5,733 nucleotides of DNA, taken from Lachnoclostridium sp. UBA3775. Its GTDB lineage: Bacteria; Bacillota; Clostridia; Lachnospirales; Lachnospiraceae. Each line of letters begins with the position of its first letter. Position 1 is the stretch's first letter. The stretch covers positions 1-5,733 of the forward strand of contig DFFN01000030.1 in NCBI GenBank assembly GCA_002369525.1, given 5' to 3'. Below the pieces are notes generated by a model. That model was given only the letters and a program-made list of their open reading frames with translations. It had not been told where the DNA came from and did not search any database. The position numbers were made by a program, and so were the translations under genes. Below are positions 1 to 5,562 of the stretch, piece after piece.

Positions 1-1
1 A

Positions 2-33
2 ACCGCCGTATACGGAACCGTACGTACGGTGGT
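2..33 (+). ncRNA. Group II intron domain V catalytic hairpin
   Basis: Bases 2-10 pair with 25-33, with one G-U wobble between G5 and T30. A two-base bulge (C23, G24) sits on the 3' side. A short upper stem (11-14 with 19-22) is closed by a four-base loop at 15-18. A CGC triad at 4-6 containing the wobble, a two-base 3' bulge and a tetraloop are the hallmarks of group II domain V, which binds the catalytic metals. One or more bases of the hairpin foot could lie before the window edge. Confidence 0.85.
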
Positions 34-35
34 GT

Positions 36-74
36 GAGAGGTCGGGAAAATTTATTTAATTTTCCCTCCTACTC
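36..74 (+). ncRNA. Group II intron domain VI with bulged branch-point A71
   Basis: The lower stem pairs 36-38 with 72-74 and 39-41 with 68-70, leaving A71 bulged. After a small internal loop (T42, C43 opposite T67) an AT-rich upper stem pairs 44-52 with 58-66, capped by a five-base loop. The bulged A is the expected nucleophile for lariat formation. The pairings were worked out by hand from the sequence. Confidence 0.82.
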
Positions 75-119
75 GATTAAAAAAACACAAATAAAATGAG
101 CAAAAACTAAAATAATATA

Positions 120-148
120 TTGTTGCTTTCCTTTCCGTGTGATAAACT
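120..148 (+). promoter_or_regulatory. Possible weak sigma-A promoter for the GH3 gene
   Basis: TTGTTG at 120-125 and TAAACT at 143-148 are spaced by 17 bases. They match 3 of 6 and 4 of 6 consensus positions. The site lies in the 106-base AT-rich leader between the intron end and the glycosidase. The match is weak and AT-rich DNA yields such matches by chance. The true promoter could instead lie upstream of, or inside, the group II intron. Confidence 0.25.
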
Positions 149-162
149 GAAAAAAAGTTTGA

Positions 163-167
163 AGGAG
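163..167 (+). promoter_or_regulatory. Shine-Dalgarno AGGAG with long spacing to the GH3 start
   Basis: AGGAG is a strong ribosome-binding sequence, but 16 bases separate it from the ATG at 184, longer than the usual 5-10. An in-frame TGA at 160-162 rules out a start further upstream. Between that stop and the ATG there is no in-frame ATG, GTG or TTG; the TTG at 177-179 is out of frame. ATG 184 therefore remains the best start despite the spacing. Confidence 0.55.
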
Positions 168-183
168 AAAGAAATATTGTATT

Positions 184-2961
184 ATGGGTTTAACAAAGGT
201 AAATGATCCTGCTGATGACAAAAGCAGAATCTTTATGGAAAGAGCGGTAAAAATGTGCTCTGAGCTCAGTCTTGACGAAAAGCTCGGTCTTATAACTACG
301 CACCAGATTAAAACAGAAAGTGTTAAGATACCGGAGTTCCATGTGGGCTGTGAGGTTGCAAGAGGGTATGTGGGACGTGACAAAGATCATATTTCCACCG
401 TTTTTCCGCAGCCTGTGGGCCTTGCCGGAACGTTTGACCGGGACCTTATGGAAAAGCTCGGAAGAATCGCCGGGACGGAAGCCAGGGCATATTACAACCG
501 TAATAAGGACGGAAGCCTTCATCTTTGGGGACCGACCGTCGATATGGTAAGGAATCCTTTGTGGGGAAGAACAGAAGAGGCTTACGGAGAGGATCCGTGC
601 CTTTCGGGCGAAATGTCGGCAGCATATACAAAAGGAATGGCCGGAGAAAACGAGGAAGGCTATTACATGACGATTCCGACCCTCAAGCATTTCTGTGCGA
701 ACAACAATGAAGCAGAAAGAGGAAACTGCAATGCTTTTCTTACTCCCAGACAGAAAAGAGAATACTACTATGCTCCTTTTGAAAACGCTGTAAAAAACGG
801 CGGTGCAAGAAGCCTTATGACTGCCTATAATGAGCTGAACGGCTGTCCCGGAGTAATGAATACCGATCTTAACGATATTGTTAAAAAAGAGTGGGGTTTA
901 TGGTTTACCGTAAGCGACGGCGGCGATTTTTCTCAGAATGTAATGTCTCACAGGTATACCGAGACAAATTCGGAGGCTTACAAATACTGCGTGCAGGCGG
1001 GAAGCGATCTTATGACAGATGAGGAGAGTCTTGTCAGGGCAGCTGCAGAAAGAGCACTTAAAGAAGGACTTATCACAAAAGAAGATATTGACAGGGTCGT
1101 TACCGATATTTTATATGCAAGGATAAGGCTCGGAGAGTTTGACAGGCTTGAATTTGATGAAATAAGCACAGATGCCGTTGACACGATCGAAAGCAGAAAA
1201 ATAAATCTAAGGGCGGCACTTGAACAGGTGACATTGCTTAAAAACAACGGAGTGCTTCCCGTAAAGAATCAGTATTCTTCCATGGCGGTACTCGGACCGC
1301 TTGCGGACGAGATACTGATGGATTGGTATACTGGCTATGCAAGCTATGAAAATACGATAGTTGACGGAATAAGAGAGCATTTTTCGGGTAAGATCATTTA
1401 TGATTCGCTTTGGGACAGGGTTGCGATAAAGTGCCCCAACGGAAAATATCTTTGCGCATATGAAGACGGCAGCATAAGGGCTGATTCTGACAAGGTGACA
1501 GATGGCGCCGTATTCGAGCTTCAGGACTGGGGCGGGAACTGGAAGAATCTGTTTTCATATAAATATAAACGTTTTGTGCGCATGTCGGACGAAGGAAAGC
1601 TCAGCCTTCATAACAGAAGGATATACGACTGGTTTACGAGAGAGACTTTCAATATCTTTGAATACGGTGAATTCTGTTTGTTTGAAGAGTTTCTGACGCA
1701 CGGAAGGCTTTCTGTGGACGAAGAGGGTGTGATCTCTTTTGAAAAGAAACGGGCCGTGGGAAAAGAAAACCTTTTTGTGACCGAGCTTATAAGTTCGGGA
1801 AAACAAAGAGGCGAGGCTGCGGCGAAGGACAGCGATGCTGTTGTTTACTGTACCGGAAATTACCCTGTTCAGACAGCGAAGGAATGCTATGACAGAAAAA
1901 CATTAAGCCTGAATATACAGCAGGGAATGACAGAGTTCCTTGCAGCATTTAATGAAAAGACTATCCTTACGCTTGTTTCAAGTTATCCTTATTCGATAGT
2001 AAAGGAGTCTTGGGCAGCAGCGGCTGTTATATATACAAGTCATGCAGGGGCCGAGCTCGGAAATGCGGTCGCTCTCACCATAAACGGGAAAAACAATCCT
2101 TCCGGCCATCTTGCACTGACCTGGTACAAGAGCGAGCTCGAGTTACCCGATATCAAGGATTATGATATCGAAGGCTCAGGCGCGACATATATGTATTTTA
2201 AAGGAGAACCGCTTTATCCCTTCGGTTTCGGCCTTTCCTATTCGGATTTTTCGTTCGGAGAGCTTAAAATGGCCGATGAGGGCGGATGCTTAAAGGGAAG
2301 GATTAAGATTAGAAATATATCCGGGACAGCCGGAACGGCTGTTGTCCAGCTGTATTTTACCGTAAAGGATTCCTGTGTTTCGCGCGCCGGGAAGAAGCTT
2401 TGCGGATTTGAGAGAATAGGGCTTGATGCAGGCGAGGAAAAGGAAGCGGTAATAAAGGTGAAACGGGATATGCTCAGATTCTTCGATGTTAAGAGCGGTG
2501 AAATGATGATAGAAGACGGAACATATGTATTTATGGCAGGAAAATCTTCGGCGGATATCGTTTCGGATGCCGAGCTTTATATTAAGGGAGAAATGCCAGG
2601 GCAAAGGCCAAAAAAATTCAGGGCGGCAATGTATGACGATATAAAAGATGCGAGGCTGTTCTATTCAAAGCATGAGCTTCGGGAATATGTAAGAATTACG
2701 GGCTGGAAAGGCTCGGTTACTTATGAGAACGTTGGTTTTAAGGGCGTTTCCTTGCTTAAATTCAGGGCTTCGTCGGTGATAGGCGACAGGACGGTAAACG
2801 TGCTTGCAGGGGACGGGGAGTATGAGGTCTGCGTGTCTGCAGGTGATGCCTATGATGATTTCAAGGAGTACAAAGTGGAATTAAAGAACGGCATCGCTGA
2901 TTCTACGCTGGAATTCAGGATGCCGCAATATGTCGGATTAATGGACATAGAACTTGAGTAA
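184..2961 (+). CDS. Family 3 glycoside hydrolase (beta-glucosidase/beta-xylosidase type) with fascin-like insert and CBM6-like C-terminus
   Basis: A retaining exo-acting glycosidase that releases terminal beta-linked sugars. It has no signal peptide or membrane segment, so it probably acts in the cytoplasm on imported oligosaccharides. The TIM-barrel domain spans about residues 15-320 and shows the family motifs: PTVDMVRNPLWGR (118-129), GEDP (135-138), KHF (168-170) with R179 ten residues on, and VSDGG (243-247), where D245 is the expected nucleophile. The alpha/beta sandwich domain starts near LLKNNGVLPV (351-360). It is interrupted at about 405-527 by a fascin-like beta-trefoil (VAIKCPNGKYLCA at 413-425, FELQDWGGNWKNLFS at 444-458) and resumes to AKECYDR (565-571), where E567 fits the acid/base. 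NPSG (638-641) and YPFGFGLSY (678-686) lead into an FnIII-like domain (about 700-800). Residues 815-925 resemble a CBM6-type module. At 925 residues it exceeds the roughly 700-residue three-domain core by these two modules. The substrate (glucoside, xyloside or other) cannot be fixed from sequence. The reading frame is intact. Confidence 0.93.
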   Translation: MGLTKVNDPADDKSRIFMERAVKMCSELSLDEKLGLITTHQIKTESVKIPEFHVGCEVARGYVGRDKDHISTVFPQPVGLAGTFDRDLMEKLGRIAGTEARAYYNRNKDGSLHLWGPTVDMVRNPLWGRTEEAYGEDPCLSGEMSAAYTKGMAGENEEGYYMTIPTLKHFCANNNEAERGNCNAFLTPRQKREYYYAPFENAVKNGGARSLMTAYNELNGCPGVMNTDLNDIVKKEWGLWFTVSDGGDFSQNVMSHRYTETNSEAYKYCVQAGSDLMTDEESLVRAAAERALKEGLITKEDIDRVVTDILYARIRLGEFDRLEFDEISTDAVDTIESRKINLRAALEQVTLLKNNGVLPVKNQYSSMAVLGPLADEILMDWYTGYASYENTIVDGIREHFSGKIIYDSLWDRVAIKCPNGKYLCAYEDGSIRADSDKVTDGAVFELQDWGGNWKNLFSYKYKRFVRMSDEGKLSLHNRRIYDWFTRETFNIFEYGEFCLFEEFLTHGRLSVDEEGVISFEKKRAVGKENLFVTELISSGKQRGEAAAKDSDAVVYCTGNYPVQTAKECYDRKTLSLNIQQGMTEFLAAFNEKTILTLVSSYPYSIVKESWAAAAVIYTSHAGAELGNAVALTINGKNNPSGHLALTWYKSELELPDIKDYDIEGSGATYMYFKGEPLYPFGFGLSYSDFSFGELKMADEGGCLKGRIKIRNISGTAGTAVVQLYFTVKDSCVSRAGKKLCGFERIGLDAGEEKEAVIKVKRDMLRFFDVKSGEMMIEDGTYVFMAGKSSADIVSDAELYIKGEMPGQRPKKFRAAMYDDIKDARLFYSKHELREYVRITGWKGSVTYENVGFKGVSLLKFRASSVIGDRTVNVLAGDGEYEVCVSAGDAYDDFKEYKVELKNGIADSTLEFRMPQYVGLMDIELE

Positions 2962-2977
2962 GCTTATTTTAAAGCTT
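2960..2977. repeat. Short inverted repeat across the convergent gene junction
   Basis: AAGCTT at 2960-2965 and AAGCTT at 2972-2977 can pair around a six-base loop (ATTTTA). The left arm includes the last two bases of the glycosidase stop and the first two of the ATPase stop (as read on the + strand). The stem has only two G-C pairs, and neither strand shows a clean T-run after it, so it is at best a very weak bidirectional terminator. It may equally be chance in AT-rich coding DNA. Confidence 0.25.
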
Positions 2978-3809
2978 TCTCTAGAAATTTCTTTAGCTTG
3001 TCACTTTTGGGGGCTTCGAATAATTCTTTCGGGGTCCCCATTTCTTCGATTATGCCGTCTGCCATGTAAATGACCTTGTCGGAAACAGCCTTGGCAAATT
3101 CCATCTCATGGGTAACGACTATCATGGTCGAATCGCCGGTCTTAAGGCTTCTGATAACATTTAAAACCTCGCCGGTAAGCTCGGGATCGAGCGCCGAGGT
3201 GGGCTCGTCAAAGCAGAGTATATCGGGAGCAAGCGAGAGCGCGCGGGCTATGGCGACTCTTTGCTGCTGGCCGCCGGAAAGCTCACAGGGATATGCGTCG
3301 GCCCTTTCGGTAAGTCCGACTCTTTCAATGAGTTCCTTTGTCCTTTTTTCTATCAATTCATAGCCGCGGCTTGTGAATTCTTCAAGATCCGCCTGATATG
3401 CGGCCTTATTCTCGGAATCGTCACAATTCTTTATCAGCTTTTTAAGATCTTTGATTCTTTCCTTCTGCCTGAGTCTGGCCGCAAGAGTGATGTTTCCTGT
3501 GACGGTATACTGGGGAAAAAGGTTGAACTGCTGGAAAACAAGCCCAAAATGAAGGCGGTTGCGGCGGATCTGCTTTTCGGACAGAGTGTGTTTGTCGGCG
3601 CCGTCGATTAACACCTTTCCGTTAACGATTATGCGGCCCTCATCCGGAGCTGTCAGGAAGTTAAGACAGCGAAGCAGGGTGGTTTTACCGCTTCCGGAGG
3701 AACCGATGATCGCAAGCACGTCGCCTTTTTCCAGAGAAAACCCGATACCCTTTAAAACCTCGGTCTTTCCAAAGCTTTTTCTTATGTTTTCAACTTTAAG
3801 TATAGACAT
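2964..3809 (-). CDS. Polar amino acid ABC transporter, ATP-binding protein (GlnQ/HisP type)
   Basis: The cytoplasmic ATPase that, as a dimer, drives amino acid import with the permease encoded just upstream. Motifs visible: Walker A GSSGSGKTT (36-44), Q-loop at Q93 in VFQQFNLFP, signature LSGGQQQR (177-184), Walker B ILCFDEP (197-203) with catalytic E202, D-loop SALD (205-208) and switch histidine H234. All catalytic positions are intact. GlnQ-type proteins are usually about 240-250 residues; this one has 281. The excess is a charged, probably helical stretch at about 114-150, between the Q-loop and the signature, in the subdomain that contacts the permease. The ATG at 3809 has AAAGGA a few bases upstream on the - strand. 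It is the last gene of the three-gene operon, 18 bases behind the permease, and its stop lies two bases from that of the converging glycosidase. The substrate cannot be read from the ATPase. Confidence 0.96.
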   Translation of the reverse strand: MSILKVENIRKSFGKTEVLKGIGFSLEKGDVLAIIGSSGSGKTTLLRCLNFLTAPDEGRIIVNGKVLIDGADKHTLSEKQIRRNRLHFGLVFQQFNLFPQYTVTGNITLAARLRQKERIKDLKKLIKNCDDSENKAAYQADLEEFTSRGYELIEKRTKELIERVGLTERADAYPCELSGGQQQRVAIARALSLAPDILCFDEPTSALDPELTGEVLNVIRSLKTGDSTMIVVTHEMEFAKAVSDKVIYMADGIIEEMGTPKELFEAPKSDKLKKFLEKALK

Positions 3810-3827
3810 TTAAGTTCCTTTCGGTTT

Positions 3828-4511
3828 TCAGGCAGTCCTGAATTTTGACAGCTTTTTCTCAAAATATGCAAACAATACGGTTAACAGGGTGTTGAACACT
3901 AGATAGAAAAGTCCTGTATAGAACAGGGGCCATACTATTGCATTTTTTGAGGTTATCTTATTAGCGGCATGCAGTACCTCCACAACGGAAACTGTCCTTG
4001 CAAGGGAAGTATCCTTTACAAGGGTAATGGTTTCGTTGCTTATCGGGGCAAGTATGTTCTTGATGACCTGTAAAAGTATGACACGGAAAAAGATCTGGCT
4101 CTTGGTCATGCCGAGCACCTGACCGGCCTCATACTGACCCTTGGGAATGTTTTCGATTCCGCCGCGGTATATTTCGGAAAAATAGCAGGCGTAGTTGATC
4201 ACAAAAGCGATGAGCGCACCGTAGAAATATGCTGCGTTAAGATCGCCGTGGAATACTTCCCAGCGGGTAATGGGCTTTTTGAAAAGGTATCCGGGCGCAA
4301 GAGTAATGACCAGAAGCTGTAAAAGAAGAGGAGTTCCTCTGATAATATATACAAAGCTTCTGACCAGCCACCTGAGAGGCTTGAAACGGTTCATTGACCC
4401 GAAAGCAAGCACAAGACCCAGAGGCAAAGCGAACCCCAGGGTCATGATAAAAAGCTTAAGAGTTGTTCCAAAACCTATCGTAAGCTCCTTTGTTACTTCG
4501 GAAAAACTCAT
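3828..4511 (-). CDS. Polar amino acid ABC transporter, permease (HisM/GlnP type)
   Basis: An integral membrane channel subunit of the amino acid importer, 227 residues, the normal size for the His/Glu/Gln/Arg permease family. Hydrophobic segments lie at about 15-38, 52-72, 94-115 and 192-216. Family motifs include RGTPLLLQ (58-65), the cytoplasmic EAA-type loop GQYEAGQVLGMTKSQ (125-139), which docks onto the ATPase, and VKDTSLA (165-171). The second Ala of the EAA motif is Gly (EAG), a conservative change. The start codon overlaps the stop of the binding-protein gene by four bases (ATGA), and a GAGGA ribosome site lies inside the end of that gene, so translational coupling is likely. Only one permease is encoded here, so the channel is probably a homodimer. 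Confidence 0.95.
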   Translation of the reverse strand: MSFSEVTKELTIGFGTTLKLFIMTLGFALPLGLVLAFGSMNRFKPLRWLVRSFVYIIRGTPLLLQLLVITLAPGYLFKKPITRWEVFHGDLNAAYFYGALIAFVINYACYFSEIYRGGIENIPKGQYEAGQVLGMTKSQIFFRVILLQVIKNILAPISNETITLVKDTSLARTVSVVEVLHAANKITSKNAIVWPLFYTGLFYLVFNTLLTVLFAYFEKKLSKFRTA

Positions 4512-5338
4512 TTTACTGCATCCTCATATAGTTCGAGAAGGTCATATTTCTCGGCAAGAGACTTAAGTGTTCCGTCTGCGATAAGCTCGTCAATGGCTTT
4601 GTTGACATCGGGAACAAGGTCTGAACCTTTACGGAAACCGATTGCATATTCTTCGTTTGTAAGGCTGATGCTTTCAACTATCATAAGATCCGAGAAATCA
4701 CCCTTTCCGACATTTGCCTTTGCAAGGGTATAGTCAAGTACGACTGCATCGTAGTTTCCTGCTACAAGCTGGGTAAGAGCAGACATCTGCTTGTCGCTTG
4801 CGGCATATGAAGCCTTTGAAAGATTTTCGTCATTTTTGATCGCGGTCTCTCCGGCGGAATCGGTTTCCGCAGATATCATAGCGGATGAAAGGGATGCTGT
4901 GTCGGTATATTTGTCCTTATCCTTTGAATTGATGATAAGAACCTGTTTGTTAAGAAGATAAACCTTTGAGAAATCGATATTCTTCTTTCTCTCCTCGGTA
5001 ACGGTAAAACCGTTCCAGATACAGTCGATGTTTTTGGCTTTGATAAGGCTTTCCTTGGTATCCCAGTCAATTGTCTGGAAAACCGGCTCAACGCCGAGCT
5101 TTTCGCAGACCTTTTTTGTAAATTCGGTATCAAAGCCTACAAGCTCCCCGTTCTCTTCGTAGTTCATGGGCTTGTATTCGGTGATTCCGACGATCATCTT
5201 GCCGTTGCCTTTGACATAGGCCTTGTCGGAATCTGCTGATGAGCTCTCTTTGGATGAACTGTCGGAAGATGAGCCGCAGGCTGCAAAGAGGGTAAAGGTG
5301 AGAATTAAGGTTAAAATGAGTGAAACTGCTTTTTTCAT
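4508..5338 (-). CDS. Polar amino acid ABC transporter, substrate-binding lipoprotein
   Basis: The extracellular receptor that captures an amino acid and delivers it to the permease; 276 residues from the chosen start. The N-terminus has a positively charged MKK, a hydrophobic stretch (4-20) and a lipobox-like FAAC with Cys21, followed by a Ser-rich linker (22-37), so the mature protein should be lipid-anchored to the outer face of the membrane. Phe at -3 is less usual than Leu. The type 3 solute-binding fold is shown by MIVGITEYKPMNY (48-60), LVGFDTEF (66-73), GFTVTEERKKNIDFS (110-124), the conserved segment before the domain hinge, and a C-terminal NKAIDELIADGTLKSLAEKYD (246-266). The frame stays open up to 5572, but that longer form would read through the promoter and lose the signal peptide. 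The ATG at 5338 has an AGGAG ten bases upstream. The ligand is not determinable here; cystine, glutamine, arginine and other polar amino acids are all possible. Confidence 0.95.
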   Translation of the reverse strand: MKKAVSLILTLILTFTLFAACGSSSDSSSKESSSADSDKAYVKGNGKMIVGITEYKPMNYEENGELVGFDTEFTKKVCEKLGVEPVFQTIDWDTKESLIKAKNIDCIWNGFTVTEERKKNIDFSKVYLLNKQVLIINSKDKDKYTDTASLSSAMISAETDSAGETAIKNDENLSKASYAASDKQMSALTQLVAGNYDAVVLDYTLAKANVGKGDFSDLMIVESISLTNEEYAIGFRKGSDLVPDVNKAIDELIADGTLKSLAEKYDLLELYEDAVK

Positions 5339-5348
5339 TTTAAAACGT

Positions 5349-5353
5349 CTCCT
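5349..5353 (-). promoter_or_regulatory. Ribosome-binding site fixing the lipoprotein start
   Basis: On the - strand this reads AGGAG, within AAAAAGGAGA, ten bases before the ATG at 5338. It selects the short, signal-peptide-bearing start over upstream in-frame ATGs, which lie within or beyond the promoter region and lack such a site. Confidence 0.85.
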
Positions 5354-5393
5354 TTTTGAATGCATGGTTTTGGGTATGTATAAATACTGAATC

Positions 5394-5422
5394 ATTATAA
5401 AGGTAAAAACAGAATCTGTCAA
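5394..5422 (-). promoter_or_regulatory. Consensus sigma-A promoter of the amino acid transporter operon
   Basis: On the - strand, TTGACA (5422-5417) and TATAAT (5399-5394) are both exact consensus hexamers with a 17-base spacer. The expected transcription start is near 5387, giving a 5' leader of about 50 bases. That is too short for the usual amino acid riboswitches or a T-box, and none is seen. A promoter this close to consensus would be strong unless repressed, which makes a repressor site in this intergenic region plausible. Confidence 0.9.
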
Positions 5423-5469
5423 CAAAAGAAAAGTTTCCGAATTAAAATGTCCAAATTGCTTACACTCAA

Positions 5470-5489
5470 AAAGAAAAACATTTTTCTTT
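5470..5489. repeat. Perfect 9-bp inverted repeat overlapping the glyA -35 box
   Basis: AAAGAAAAA (5470-5478) and TTTTTCTTT (5481-5489) are exact reverse complements around a CA centre, a 20-base dyad. The right arm runs into the glyA -35 hexamer at 5487. It could be an operator for a dimeric regulator. The purine-only left arm and AT richness make chance symmetry, or an A-tract UP-like element, a real alternative. It is not a terminator for any gene seen here. Confidence 0.45.
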
Positions 5490-5515
5490 ACTTTAATCAT
5501 CGCTTGGTGTATAAT
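5487..5515 (+). promoter_or_regulatory. Sigma-A promoter of glyA
   Basis: TTTACT (5487-5492, 4 of 6 consensus) and an exact TATAAT (5510-5515) are spaced by 17 bases. A TG immediately precedes the -10 at 5508-5509, close to but not in the exact extended -10 register. Transcription would start near 5522, leaving a leader of about 40 bases to the glyA ATG. It diverges from the transporter promoter, with about 64 bases between the two -35 boxes. Confidence 0.75.
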
Positions 5516-5562
5516 GATATGGCTGAAATTTACGAAAATCAACTCAGAAAGGAATTTATAAT

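Larger units (their letters stand above)
1..77 (+). mobile_element. Group II intron, 3' end only (domains V and VI)
   Basis: This is the last part of a self-splicing retroelement; the body and any LtrA-type reverse transcriptase/maturase would lie beyond the left edge. Seen directly: a domain V-like hairpin at 2-33, a short linker, then a domain VI-like hairpin at 36-74 with an unpaired A at 71, followed by GAT ending at 77. The branch-point A lies about seven bases from an AT (AY-type) intron end, the usual group II geometry. The 3' exon would therefore start at T78, about 106 bases before the glycosidase start codon. The strand follows from the D5-D6 order. The class (IIB, IIC and so on) cannot be assigned from this fragment. 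Whether the intron is intact and active cannot be judged here. Confidence 0.88.

Noticed and set aside
1..33. Palindrome-rich start (GTATAC, CGTACGTACG) as an operator or a recombination site
   Set aside because: The same bases are fully explained by the group II domain V fold, and the adjacent domain VI supports that reading.
144..160. AAACT...AGTTT hairpin in the GH3 leader as a terminator or attenuator
   Set aside because: It is only five mostly A-T pairs around a seven-base A-rich loop with no T-run after it, so it would be unstable.
69..690. Open frames on the - strand opposite the intron end and the first part of the GH3 gene
   Set aside because: They have no recognisable protein motif or family resemblance, and they lie opposite an RNA element and a well-supported coding frame.
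3070..3813. Three + strand open frames opposite the ATPase gene
   Set aside because: They are mirror frames of a highly conserved ABC ATPase whose motifs are all intact, and the translated products show no independent domain.
5339..5393. Possible riboswitch or T-box in the transporter leader
   Set aside because: The leader from the predicted transcription start is only about 50 bases, with no conserved T-box sequence or extended stems.
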